From positions 5,107,782-5,171,781 of the forward strand of contig BCHX01000003.1 in NCBI GenBank assembly GCA_001599755.1: 64,000 nucleotides of DNA. Direction: 5' to 3'. Of the stretch, positions 25,995 through 38,166 are shown piece after piece. Each line of letters begins with the position of its first letter. Position 1 is the first letter of the stretch. Position numbers and translations under genes: made by a program. The DNA comes from Gliomastix tumulicola (taxonomy: Eukaryota; Ascomycota; Sordariomycetes; Hypocreales; Bionectriaceae). The notes beneath the pieces are model-generated. The model was given only the letters and a program-made list of their open reading frames with translations, was not told the DNA's origin and made no database searches.

Positions 25995-26018
25995 TACAGC
26001 AGAGAGAGAGAGAGAGCG
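25995..26018 (-). promoter_or_regulatory. Pyrimidine-rich tract upstream of the glycosyltransferase
   Basis: On the minus strand a CT dinucleotide run (about 16 bases) followed by CTGTATAGCTGTATAG lies about 85-105 bp before the start codon. CT-rich tracts just upstream of the transcription start are common in filamentous fungal promoters. Confidence 0.4.
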
Positions 26019-29000
26019 GTGCCGGTGGTGTCTGCAGGACCAGACCAATTGGCCTCGCGAAAAACGGGGATCCGGGCAGTATTTCATTCTCTCAGACACG
26101 CACGCACGCGGGCTCTCTGGTCCTCCTTCTCCTTGCTGAGCTGAACATGATCCAGAACCATTCGCGGCTCCTCCGGCCTGGGCTCTCGACGGCTGCTGAC
26201 GCATCCTGTTGCATCGCATATTGAGACCCTCCATTGGGTGGCAATGGCCAAGGTACTTTGGGCTGCACCAAACGGGATTCATTGGCCGCAAGGGGGCCAC
26301 AGGAGCGACATATATCCCGCAGACTGCAGGAAGTGTGCAGGAAGCCTGGTGCAGCAAAGACGCCCCCCCCCCCCCAACAAACAAACAAACAAACAAACAA
26401 ACTACAGACGGCGGAGGAGGGAAGCACCAGGAGCACACACCCAGGAGCGGTGCCGACGAGCCCTGCCCATTGGCTCCCGTTCCCCGGCTTTCACTGGTGG
26501 ATTTCCCCTGTCAAACCGCCCTCGCCAAGTTGAAGGGTATCGCCCGTATCATAGGCCCGAAGCAGCATGCTGGACGCTCGGCCTGCGAGGAGGGGGCACG
26601 GGAACTTTGGCTGTCGATACTTGGCCTCTTCAGCCCCCCTGGCACTACTCGTATGCCTGTGCTTATCACGAAAAAGTCTTCCTGGCGGCGGCGGTGCACA
26701 GCTTCGGCTAGCTCAAGACAATCCGTCCTGGGCCGCTCTGCAGTCGCTGCTGCTGCAGTAACTACTAGTAGTACAGAGGTATTCTCGTTAAGAAGTGGGA
26801 ACAGCTGCCCGCAGAAACGGCCACGACCTGGTCCATGGGCTGCTGAATAACCTGAGACACCCGGGATAGGTCATCATCGCTTATCGTAGAGCCGCCGAAT
26901 GAGTGCCGGTATGCTCGGAAGATGTGCCACACTCGCAATGCACGGTGTAACACCGAACAAGTGATAGGCCAGACGCTTACCCCCCTGCGGACACACACTT
27001 CTCTAGACTCTCTCTCTCTCTCTCTTCACTGCCGGAAATCTCGGGGATTCTCTCTCCAGCTGGGCTCCAGACACGCTGCTAAACCCTGCCGAGCCTGTGA
27101 GGGGCAGCTCAAGAATTGGACTTTGGTGCATCCTTCCCCGTAAAAGCGCCAGGGTTGGTGTGCAGTAGCTTCGCATTAGCCCCCCCGCCGCTGCTGCTCT
27201 TTCTCGATATACAGCGAGCGCCGCCCGACACGGGTCACTGTTATCAGCGCTGCTCTGCTCCAAGCCTCACCCGATGCTGCCGGATGCTCACCACGGCAAA
27301 AGGAGACTATTGAGAGAGAACCCCAGCGAACAAGCTTGCGGGCGCCATGCATCCTCGCCAAACACAAATCCTCCGTGGCACAGGGAGAACAGGATCAGCT
27401 AGCTAGCTAGCTAGCTAACTAGGCGCCCAGCTACAAATATATCTCAGATCAGGTATGGACTTCTGCTTAGCGAGATGCAAGACCTGTCACGTCTATGTCT
27501 CGGTATCCTGCCGGGCGAAACAGGGTCTGCCTCTCTTCCCCTCCGGGCGAGGATTATACGAGTACAGGTTCGATTGGACGGGATGTTTTATGCCCGAAGG
27601 AGTGCAGGACACCAGACATGCATTGCCCTGATGGTACCCCCCCTATAGTCCCTCCCCTCTATTTTTCTTCTGCGGTCTCGCGCGCTCCCTCACTCACTCG
27701 GTGCCGAGTCCACTGCCGACGTGCAGAAAGGAGGGTTGCGATTGCAACGCTCCCTTATCAACATCGAGCCCACAACCTACCCTGACTCAAACATTACGAG
27801 ATGCAGATAGATGTGACTCTACATGACAAACCACGCCTGCATCGTGGGGAAGACTGGCGACGCATCGAGATCCTGGAGTCGTACACGCACAGGTCAGGCC
27901 ATCTCTCAACCCCATGTTCCAGTCAGGCGGGATAGGGTGATGGTGGCGGATGACTTGTCATCGATTACCGACATATCGAAGGGGTCGCAAATTTGATATG
28001 TCGCGGGGGCGCTCGCTGCGTGTGTTCAATGACGATAGCAAGCCGAGCAGGCGACAAGGGCCAGGGCCAGGGCCAGGGCCCCAGATAGACAGACTGTCAG
28101 CTCTGATGAATCAAGTTGGACAAGGTGACAAGGTGACAAGAACAGAAACATGAGATGGGACATCCACAATAGTCGGCAATCTAAGGGTAGGCGAGTCCAG
28201 GGATACGGAAGTCCATCCAGAGCAGCGACCGGGTTCCTAAGCGTCCTGTGTATCCCCACGTTTCCCTCCCCTAGCTCGCCACCGCCCAGGGCGAGGTCCG
28301 GGCGGATGTTGGCTGTAGAACCAACAGGTTCCCGCCCCCCGAACCTCTGCTCTGTATGGCTCATGGCTGCCCGCGCGCGCGGCGGCGGCCCCTGAGCTTT
28401 GCCACCGCGAACGTACGATGCACCCCCTGTCCCCCGAATGTCGATGGCTGGGAGCAGTCGAACCACATAACTACGAGCAGGAGGCGAGAGGACGTCCTCG
28501 AGGTCGCCGACGAGGAGGAAACTCTCGGCCCGCACAGTCTTCATCGACGACCCCATGGTAAGTGGGAGCAGCCAACGAGCCCGATCGACCCTCTTAGGGC
28601 CACGCAAGTCCCCATCTGTCCCCCCAAGGCAATGGGGGAGAGGGCAGGGGAAGAGGACCCTTAGGCTTAGGGGGAGGAGACGCTATGTTGGGATTGGAGG
28701 CGGGGGGTGGGCGCTGTTCACGGTTGGGGAGCTAGAAAGCTCCGGTCGAGATTCGGTCCCGACGACGACGCGCGGCTGCCAGCGATAGAACATGTCGTGC
28801 TCACGAATGCGATGGGGCGTGTGTGAGAGCTCCTAGGAGATGTAGGCCTCAAGATCGACAGAGGCCAGACTGATGGTGCATGCGTCATCATGCGCAGCTA
28901 GCGACAGGACATATCACTGCATAGGTTCCATACACGGTGACGGATTCGGACGCGTGCATATGAGATGACTTGAGGATCCAAAAGCAGCAATGGTAATGCA

Positions 29001-30445
29001 GTGCAATAACGTTGACGGCGCAGTCGATAAGGGGCCTGGGGATGTGGGAGGAACACGGCAGCAATGCATCGTTAGTGTGTGGTATGGTATGGTATGTGTG
29101 CAGCCATCTGACGTAACGCACGCCCGCCTGCGTCGTGCTGCTTATGAATTCACCCGAGTCTCGATGAGCAAAAGCAGGCATCAGCTCGCGAAAGCGAAGT
29201 GAAATAACCCCCAGGTGGTGTGATGAGCAATGGCCAGTCCGCTGGTGGTGTGATCGGTGTGTGGTGAGTGTGGCGATAATGCGTTCCCTTGATAACGGTT
29301 TTTCGCCCAGCGAATATTGGCAATTTTGTGCCGAGAAAGTGACGGGTCATATCGACTTATATGTATTGAATACCAAGAAGGAAGCGGGTGTGGATAGATG
29401 ACCTCGTGTATTGGGGGTGCCAATTTGTTGCCAGTAGTTGGGGCGGTGAACGTTCAAGCTCCTCTTCCTACGTGGAAGCTGAATCATGCAGCTACATAGA
29501 ACGGCTCATGGTGGAGATTCCCGGGCCCATCACTAACGATGTGGCAATGTCTCTTCACAACGTTATTGTTCGATTTGTTGTTGTCGGGGTAATTCCATTT
29601 GTCATCCATCACTCAGCATGAAGGTCGGTGCTTTTTACTCAGGTTCGCCTCCATCGAGATAGGTCGTGAATTGAGTAGTAGATTAGTCAGTCCCCTGATA
29701 CTTCGAGGTTTAGTTCGAAAGAAAAATCAGTGATGCAAGTTGAGCAAATGTGATGTTTTACTAGGGCATTGAAAAGTTATAGTTGGGTGGCAATGCCTAC
29801 CCTTTCCTTGTCCTGGAACTTAATTCATGGCCTGCTTCGTGATACGTTCACGGAGCCTAGTTTCAAAGTCTCGGTCTACAGTGTAGTTTGACTCAGCAGG
29901 GAACGACATTTGTTACTAGCTGTCATTTTATTGTCCTATGAGAATCTTTCAAGTACGCTGCTAGCCGTTTGGACTTGACGACAATGGATGGATGCACTGT
30001 CTTTCCCGTTGTCTCGCCAGGCTAGCTCAACAACGGAGGGCACGAAGTCAGGAGAGCCACAAAGCCGCCATCATGCCATTGTTATTGGCGCAAACTCGCT
30101 AGAGGATGATGAAACACGCAGCTCGTTGAGACGAAATAAAGCTCTGCATTGTATTTATTGTTCAGTAGAAACACTGCGATATGTGGCGGTGTCTCTTCAA
30201 ATGGTCACTAAATTGACGTATTCGTCATGTGTAGACGCAGCCTCCCGGAGCGACATCCAACTAGAATACTGATCGACGAGCATACACCCAATTGTGTTCT
30301 AGGAGCAGTGCGAGGAATTCCGGCCATGATATATCAATAAACGCCAAAGCCGAAACAGGATGTTCGCCGTCCCTAGGTCAAACCTGAAATATCGACGAAG
30401 ACTCGAAACTGGTTTCCTGGCTTACCTTGAATCAATAAACTCGAC
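26019..30445. other. Long gene-free segment of normal composition with microsatellites
   Basis: No convincing gene in 4.4 kb. Short frames overlap on both strands without motifs or splice structure. Simple repeats: a C run 26,363-26,375 followed by CAAA units to 26,402; a CT run at 27,009-27,025; AGCT units at about 27,397-27,418; GGGCCA units at 28,058-28,080; and TATGG units near 29,083-29,096. A non-coding RNA or promoter elements could be present but cannot be shown. Confidence 0.5.
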
Positions 30446-32179
30446 ATGTCTTCCGGCAACGGGCTAGCATTTGGCGACTTGCCACCTGCTGAGGTCTCTA
30501 TCGAGGAACTCGACCAAATGACTGATGAAAGACTGAAACAGTTCGCCCTGAACAGCCAGCACCCTGACGGGTCTTTCCAGCTTCCAGTAAAAGATTGGAG
30601 CCACTGGACCCGGGACAGGGAGAAGCGTCTCGGCAGGCCTCACGAGTTCATTGAGAGCATGGAGTAAGTCGATCTCATCCCGCTTTCGCCAGAAAAGACA
30701 TCTGACGTATGCTTTCAGGGCATTGAGATACTGACAGTTTGCACTTCTAGCATGAGGATTCGAGCTACTATCCACAACATCACTGTTGAAGATGTAATAG
30801 GGCGGCTTACTCTGTCTGGATTAGTCAGGGCCCAAGCTGCTGGCCTCCCATCCATCCTACAGCGAATCACCTTCGGCGGGCCTTCGCCATCATTGTTTTG
30901 GAATAGCACCAAGAAGGAGATCGAACTTGAGACGCAAGATTACAATGAGCTTCTCAGAGACGCAGGCCGTCCGTTTTACAAGGGGACAGACGTAATTTCC
31001 CTCGTAGCCAGAAATCGCCACAACTGGGAAGCGCTCAGCCAACTTCGCAACACCGAGGTTTGGCCTGATTCCTCTATCCGCGTTTGCCAGAAGCAGAGAC
31101 TTCGATGGAAGGTGTTCAGGGAATGGCAGAGAGACAGCAGAGGCATCAAAGACAGCTGGGTGCTCAACCCAGACATATGGCTCGACAGGCGACTTGAGGC
31201 AGAGAAGCGCGAGTGTCTGGGAAACACGCCGCGATTCATCGAGCGGCTGGCCAGGTACGAGGCTGACCCGGATTTTCTGATGAAGCTGTGGTATCAGGGC
31301 ACCTTGGCTCGAGACACGCTCCAGAGACAGCAAGAAGAAAAGTCCGGCTACTCCGATATCGATTCACATACCCGTGCCGTCAGGTCCATCCTGCAGCGCA
31401 ACGGGCTTTACCGGAATCCCGAACTCTTACAAGATCCCGAGGACCAGGACAAGATCACAGAGTGGATTGAATACATAGCCTGGGAGTATCTTCAGATGGA
31501 GGATAGCAGGAGGACTCTTAACGAAGCGGAACAAACGTGTCAGAAAACTTGGCAGGCCATGCAAGACTCTTCTCATTTTGGGCAGGAGGGGCTCACCCAA
31601 AATCTCAGCATCTCGTCTTTAGCACGAGAAACAAAGAAAGCATGCGACGAGTACCGCCAAGCTATGGAAGCTGCCTCTCTAGATATAGTAGAGCTCAATG
31701 ACAGGCGGGAGTTGTTGTTCACGTGTCAAGAACGAGAAAATCTAGCCAGAGCACACCGTCACAGCCAGAGGGGGTACGAGAGCAGAATATGGGAGAACAT
31801 GAACAGCGTCCGCTTTGCAGAGTGGGCTAGAGATGAGTTACCACTTGTTGAAGGCACCCTCGATCTTATCAGCGCATCGCCTAATGAGCCTACACAAGAT
31901 CAACCCTGCCGGAAAGACTCTTTTGTAACCCCCATGGTACTAAGGCCAGCTCGTCGTCAAGAATCTTCCATCGGGGCCTCGACGAACATGAATGGAGATG
32001 GCCACGAAAGAATGGGCTTGCAGCGTAAGCTAAAATCAAACCGCAAGGTCATCACCTCTGACGAATCCGACGAGCCTGCTAAGAAGAGGCAACGCGTATG
32101 GAATCCGCGCCTATCTGAGGCGCCGCCCAGGCGCAGCGCCCGTCAGGCACAGATGCCCAAGCCACATTATGTTGCTTAA
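30446..32179 (+). CDS. Hypothetical 548-residue protein, probably nuclear
   Basis: Two exons, 30,446-30,663 and 30,751-32,179, joined by a canonical intron (GTAAGT...CTTCTAG) that splices in frame. No family recognised. The N-terminus is acidic with a WSHWTRDREK segment. The middle (about residues 140-420) is helical and rich in Trp, Arg and Glu, with RLRWKVFREWQRDSRG and long charged stretches that could form coiled coils. The tail is Ser/Thr/Pro-rich and ends with an acidic patch next to KKRQR (about residues 517-521) and a second basic patch (PRRSARQ), which look like nuclear localisation signals. No transmembrane segment or signal peptide is visible. It stands alone with more than 2 kb of non-coding DNA on each side. 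A lineage-restricted gene is likely. Confidence 0.7.
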
Positions 32180-32765
32180 GGATGAGGTCAACACTAAAAG
32201 GAAGCAGACCTTTCCCATCTAATCCGAATGAGAAAAAGACATGTAGTATTTGTCGATTCTAGTACAGCTTCCCATCCCCAAATGAAGTAGCGCATGCGAG
32301 CAGTACCTAAGCTCATGGTTGTTACTTCATCGTACTTGTGTTTCTGCGTGCGACTGGGGAAATATTGCACCTTTCTCATTTATGTTTGCCTTAAGCTTCA
32401 AATCGCCTATCCTCCGTTCCGCCATTGGCGCCTTTCATCCTTCCACATCAGTGCTGCTGTTATAGTTTTCTAGGGGTATAGCCGTTATGAACATCATAAA
32501 AAGCATCCCCCCCTTGGCATCTCAGTCCTGTATCGCAGAGGCTGCCATGACGCTCATACCGCAAGTACAAGGGAGACAGCATACTATCCAGCTCATTACC
32601 AAGGAATTGTGTTTGAATCTGCGGGCTAGAACCATGTCGATGAAATAGTATTAGCAGAAGGTCCAATCAGGTTCCTCAATGTAACAAGCCATTTCTCCGC
32701 CACAAAGAACAAGACGGATGTATTTCAAAGGGACCGGGCACAACGGCGCCTGTTCAAAGTCGCCG
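32180..32765. other. Intergenic, nothing recognised
   Basis: 3' flank of the 548-residue gene and of the possible minus-strand small gene. No motif found. Confidence 0.5.
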
Positions 32766-33225
32766 TTACTCAGGCAGACGAAACTCCGTGAGAAGGGCCT
32801 TACCTCGCTGCTTAAATGGTCGTTTCTTCCTTGGTTTTGAATCTTGACCTGATGAAGAGGCAGGGCTGTTTTTCTCTGCTTCCCCGTCTTGCCTTCTCTC
32901 CTCCGGCGCACCTGCGGTCTCTGGGCCGCGATGAGGTTGTGACTCCGTCTGAATGTTTTCAGCAGCATCTGGGGGCCCATCCAGGCTTTGTCGAGTAGTT
33001 CGACGTTCAGCAGTGTCGGGCATGACTCTGTGCCGCCTCTGGAAATTACCAAAGTGAAATATCTAACAACGCTTCCATGGAAAGAGGACCAACAAATGAA
33101 AAAGGCGATGGAGAAAATCATAAACGGTACACCCTTGTGCCGTGAGTACTAATGACCGAAGCTTGAGAAGCTTGAGGTTGAGAAACTACGACGTCATCAA
33201 ACACCAACTCATCGAGGATGCGCAT
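32766..33225 (-). CDS. Possible small hydrophilic protein (121 residues)
   Basis: Not an obvious ORF. It appears only if a 94-bp intron is removed. Exon 1 is 33,225-33,133 (31 codons, MRILDELVFDDVVV...) and exon 2 is 33,038-32,766 (RRHRVMPDTAERRTTRQS... to ...RLPE). The intron begins GTGTAC and ends TTTCCAG, keeps the frame, and removes a stop. The product is strongly hydrophilic with a Gln/Glu/Pro-rich middle and a basic KPRKKRPFKQRGK stretch near the C-terminus that could be a nuclear signal. No known family. The composition of exon 2 is gene-like, but the donor is weak. A chance frame is possible. Confidence 0.4.
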
Positions 33226-34395
33226 GATGACGTGCCAGCATCATCGTGCAGCAGCAGCAGCAATTTTTGGCCCCCAACTTAGGATGGCTCGCAACCTGCT
33301 TTGGAACTCAGTACGCACGGCAGTGTAGAATAGAGGGGCTTCTTCTCCGGACAAATGTCCAGACAAATGTCCGGGCAATTCTCTCGTTATTCCCAATGGA
33401 TTGTATCAATTTTACCCTCAGCGTGCCAGTCAGCAAGGGATCATGGGGTCTAGACTGTTCGAATTAAGCATAAAAATTAGGGCAACCTGGCGGCATTAGC
33501 TCGATGGTTGAATTCTAGTACGAGGACAGTTCTCTCCCCTGCTAATGATTTATTGTAAAATCATCATGGACCATACTTTGTGAGATCGTTGCTCTTCTTC
33601 CAACCGTCCTTGTTTTTACGGAAAGCCCAATGCCGGATAGGCTAACGCCGATCATGAGGTGCTGGCCCGGCTTGGGCTGCACACACTCTTGACCTTATCG
33701 CGCTTGGAATTTTGGGCTATTTGTCACTGGCGAAAGCCCAGTCTTGATGAGGCGAAACAGTAGCTGCTGGGATCAGGCTTAGTGCTGAGGCACAGCAGGC
33801 AGTCAGTGAAAATCGACTGGGATATGTAGCGCCATCCACAAGACCTTGCAATCACCTCAAGCTTTGGGCTCTCTTGATGAGAAGGTGTCAAGACAGTCAG
33901 AGGACGATACTGATCATTTTCTTTTCTTTCAATCAAAGAATCCGAGAGCGTTTACACTGTTTCCAAGCTTCCCAACCGACAACAAACCCGATACCGATGC
34001 GAGAGCCATGAATCAGCCAGAGAGCGAACGCAAATCCCCTGTGCTAGTGTGCAGACCCTGGATATTAAGCGGATAGCTCATCGCGCGATGATTGGCTGCT
34101 TCGGTCTTCCAGCCCCTAACTCTGACACAACCATGCAGCTTTTTCCACTCTAAAAATACTGGCAGGATGCAAGGCAGCCGGGACGACTTCTCGCAATTTC
34201 CGCTGCGGCGCAGCAGCTTAAAGACAAGAGCAGGCCCGTCTGTCCATCCCATGTTTGCTCCCGCGCGCGTGCTTGATCGCATGCTCCCTGAGCAATTTGG
34301 CGGCTCGTTAACGAAGGTTATGTCCACTTCAATCTCTTTGTGATTTTGTTCAATTTACATGTGAATACGCGTTTTCATGTGGTCGAGGGACGGAC
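33226..34395. other. Intergenic, nothing recognised
   Basis: Normal composition, short frames only. Contains the upstream region of the DUF6536 gene. Confidence 0.5.
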
Positions 34396-36614
34396 ATGGC
34401 AGGTCCAGCGGCGCGTAGCTGGAGAGACATCACGTCCGGCTACCGGCTCAGTCTTGTTGGTGGCGCTGTCGTGTGCTTCATCACGTTGGTAGTCAACATC
34501 GCCGTCACAATCTGGGCCGGGACGCTGCCGGACCTCGACAATGATGGCAGAGGCCGGCGGGTTCTATACGAAGGCTCTTGCTCCAAGTCGAAGGGCATCA
34601 ACACCGGCCTGCACGTCCTCATCAACTTGCTGAGCTCGGTCCTCCTGGGAGCCAGCAACTATGGCATCCAATGCCTGTCGGCGCCGACCCGGGAACAGGT
34701 GGACAAGGCGCATGCGCGGGGTTCATACCTCGACATCGGCATCGTCAGTGTCCGGAATCTGGGCAAACAGTCGCGCCTTACGTGCACTCTGTGGCTCACC
34801 CTCATCCTCTCCTCAGTGCCACTCCACCTCCTGTGAGTCGTCTACTCCGCGCCCGCTAGCTAGCTCTTCCATCTCGGCATCGTGACTGACACACACGAAC
34901 AGTTACAACTCGGTGGTCTTCTCGTCATTGACAGTGCCCGCCCAATACTCCATCATCCTTTCCGATGGGGATGTGGAACGCTCCCTGAAGCACTTTGACC
35001 CCGACCATGTTCCAGCAAGTCCAAGACTGCTGGATGACTTGAACACGACCGGCGTGCTCGAGAGATTAACGCCCTCTGAGTGTATCAACGAATACACGGT
35101 CAGCTTCATGACCAGCCGAGAGGATGTCATACTTGTCCAGGACATGCCCAAGGGGATGAACTTCTCGGCCGACTGGGACAGTACTTCCTTCGAATATCTC
35201 ACATCCAGCAGTGAGGTCTTTCACTGGGTCTGTGACAACGTGGAACTCTACAAGCCTTGCCGGCCGCGTTTGGACGACATCAAGGCGCGCGCAGACAACT
35301 GGAAGCCGTATGGCCATCGAGTTGAATACTGTCTCAGCAAACCGATCGAGCAGCAGCTGTGCCGGGTCAGCTTCAACCTGTTTCTCGCCGTCGGGGTCAT
35401 CATCTGCAACTTCGTCAAGATGGGCATCCTCGCATATACCGCCTTGTACCTGGCGCCAGATCGTCTTCTCGTTCTTGGAGACGCCATACAGTCGTTCATC
35501 AGCCGTCCAGACGTCTTCTCGAGGCAGAGCTGCTTGGCTTCGATGCGTCGCATCCGAGACATGGCCGCGCCGGGCCAAAGGCTGACTGGGTGGACCGGTG
35601 AGAGGACACTGGTGCCTATGCGGAAGTACTGGATATCTCCCGTGGGAAAATCGCGAGTAGCGGTGGGCGTCTTATTGTGAGTTGGATGATCCTTCCCTTC
35701 AGCCATTTCCGTAGACTAACCACGACTGTGTGTCTAGGTACACGATTTCTCTCGTCATCTCCCTCATCCTTCTCATCTGGGGCATCAACGCCATGGAAAC
35801 AGCGACAGACTTCAAGACCTTGTGGTCCCTTGGATTTGGGCAGCCTCGAGAGCAAACACTCATGTCGTGGGAAGGGAGTTGGACCCCGAATATCGCGGCC
35901 AATGTCGCCCTCGCAAACTTGCCGCACCTGACCTTCTCCGTCATCTACTTCCAGTGGAACGCCATCTTCACAAGCATGATGATCGGCAAAGAGTGGAACG
36001 ACTTCAGTCTGCAGAGGACCTCCTTGCGCGTGTCAGACCAGCCGCACGGCCAGCAGCGCTCCCGCTACTTCCTGCAGCTCCCGTACCAGTTTAGCATTCC
36101 GCTGATTGCAACCTCCATCCTGCTGCACTGGATCCTGTCCCAGTGCATCTTCATCGTCTCGGTCGAGGTGTTTGAGCGCTACGTCGACGAGCCGAAGCTC
36201 TCCTGGGGTCTCATCACCTGCGGTTACTCACCCATCGCCATCATGACAGTCCTCATTGCCTCGCTCATCATCCCGATCTCGGTCTACGTGCTCGGCCGCC
36301 GCCGCTTTCCGGGGCCCATGCCGGTTGCGGGGAGCTGCAGCTTGGCTATCGCGGCGGCCTGTCATCACCCTGACGGTGGCTCACATCCAGACGCCACACT
36401 GGACTCTTTGAAATGGGGCGTCATGACGGATGCGAAGAAGCTGCCGCCAAGTGAAGAGCAGGAGTCTGGGGGCCAGGAACTGCAGGGCCTTTTGAGGTCG
36501 AATTCAGCCTATGACCCGGGTTCGGTCTATTCTGATCCGGATTCAAGTTTTGAACACTGTGGTTTCTCTAATGCCCAGGTGGACGTTCCTCAGGAGGGCA
36601 ACAAGTACGCTTGA
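34396..36614 (+). CDS. DUF6536-family multi-pass membrane protein
   Basis: Three exons, 34,396-34,832, 34,903-35,676 and 35,738-36,614, with GTGAGT donors and CAG/TAG acceptors, giving 695 residues. Residues about 12-165 match the fungal DUF6536 domain: a first membrane helix (LVGGAVVCFITLVVNIAVTI), an extracytosolic segment with a cysteine (EGSC), then LHVLINLLSSVLLGASNYGIQCL and PTREQVDKAHARG. Further hydrophobic helices lie near the starts of exons 2 and 3 (LFLAVGVIICNFVKMGILAYTAL; ISLVISLILLIWGI) and in exon 3 (FSIPLIATSILLHWILSQCIF; IAIMTVLIASLIIPISVYVL). The C-terminal 90 residues are polar and probably cytosolic. The family is widespread in filamentous ascomycetes, often in many copies, and its function is unknown. 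The gene converges on the dioxygenase gene, with 219 bp between stop codons. Confidence 0.87.
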
Positions 36615-36833
36615 TATGTAGAAACCATGAAGAAATACATGATCTTCCAAACCAGTAACATTCCTCAATATTGTGACCTCGATAACTACTAGTAGTATTG
36701 CGCAGCACTCAATTGTAACTGAAGTTTCTTGACTTGATACGCAATATTGACAGTAAGGGAGGCGTTAATCTTTCTACTCATGTTGCTATGTTGCCTAGGA
36801 TGATCATAGGACGTACAGAGCAGGCCACACTCC

Positions 36834-38166
36834 TTACTCCAAATACGCGGCCCGAGTATAGAAGACCGTATCCTCGTTTGTCTTGGCCAGCTCCTCGTCT
36901 GAGTACCACTGAACCCTGACTTCCACGTTCTCGGAGGCGTTCTCGAGGAAGAACTGTCTCTGCGTAAAAGGCAGATGGACCCTCAACGTATAGTTGGGAT
37001 GATAGGGGCTCTACATGATTATGGTAAGATACGCGTCCAATATCGAAACGGACAGCCAAGATGGGGCGGGCATACCTGATATCCGAGCGCAAGCATGATT
37101 CGATGCGAGTCGCTAGTGTTTGGCATCCCAGCATACCACAGCCTCAAGTCGCGAATCATCACGTCTCCCTTGTTGCACGCTGGCTGGATCGGGGGTCGTA
37201 TCTGTCTTCGCTTTTCCCGCACATCGTCCAGAATCGGAGGTATGACATTACCAACCTCGGCCGTCGGATATGGCCTAATGTCTTCCTCGGAAACAGCCGT
37301 CTTCTGGTCGCGAAAGGTCGTGTGCGCATGGGATCCGAGCCAGAACTCGGTCGAACCGTTCTCGATGCTGAAGTCACATAGAGGAATGTTGGCAATGAAG
37401 TAGTACGGGAAGAGTGGATGATCAGAAGCGCTGTCTTTGTGCACCGGCTGCCGTATCCCTCCCGTGCCGCCAAGGGCAGTGTTGGCAGTGAGCCAATTCC
37501 AGACCGGTCTGTGTCCAAGATACCTATCCGAGCAAAAGTCAGAGGTGAGCTCCCTAGGCAGATCAGTCTGGGGAGGCATACGCGTTCGCCAGCTGAAGGA
37601 CAAATGGGTTGAAATAGATGTCCTTTTCCAGATAACCCTTCTCTGTGACCGGTGGTCGTTGAAGAATGTTTGCTTCAAAGGGTCAGCAACCGTCTCCCTC
37701 GACAGCTCGAAGGACATCGTGAAAGTGCTTGTAACCCACATTTGACTCCGTGATTGTACTCTTGGCTTGGGTCATGGATCCGCCTCTCCGCATCGGCAGA
37801 CATCCATGTGTTAAACTTGTCGATGACCTCAACGGGGATGACACCTTTCAGGACGACAAAACCATCCTGGTTCATGGCCCCGAGGATCCTGGCCAGCGTC
37901 TCCGGGCTGTACTTCCCCGCGGCCCTCTCGGTCTCTCCCAAGGAGATAGCTTGGGCAGTGTTATCACTCATCATGGACGATTTATAGTGTGAGAATGCTG
38001 AAGGAGTTCGTGAGGTTGAAGTTGCGGAGGCTCCCAAGATCCAGTCGACGGTTGATCGTGACCCCGCATCGGCCGTCATCGGCCCTTTGACGCCGCGATA
38101 AGGACTTAAGACGGTGCCACTTCCCGAGGGAGACGAGTCTCGGCTCACGTTGCCTATTGACGACAT
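36834..38166 (-). CDS. Phytanoyl-CoA dioxygenase (PhyH)-like protein with an altered metal ligand
   Basis: Four exons (38,166-37,740; 37,672-37,582; 37,523-37,076; 37,010-36,834) give 380 residues; every junction is in frame. The core is the PhyH jelly-roll of Fe(II)/2-oxoglutarate oxygenases: NQDGFVVLKGVIP, LGHRPVWNWLTANTAL, and the HxD pair in PVHKDS (His201, Asp203). The distal histidine normally seen as LWHAG before MPN is Tyr303 here (LWYAG), while the following HRIML arginine that would bind 2-oxoglutarate remains. If Tyr303 is truly the ligand position, activity is doubtful. Related fungal enzymes hydroxylate secondary metabolites or lipids; the substrate here is unknown. The first 64 residues are Ser/Thr-rich and not domain-like, so translation may begin at Met65 or Met66 (37,974 or 37,971). 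Confidence 0.85.

Noticed and set aside
26209..26850. 213-codon plus frame and overlapping frames
   Set aside because: Runs through poly-C and CAAA repeats in three frames at once, with no motif and no counterpart strand preference.
24524..38166. Secondary-metabolite cluster (glycosyltransferase plus dioxygenase)
   Set aside because: The two genes are 11 kb apart with unrelated genes between, and no synthase, transporter or pathway regulator is present.
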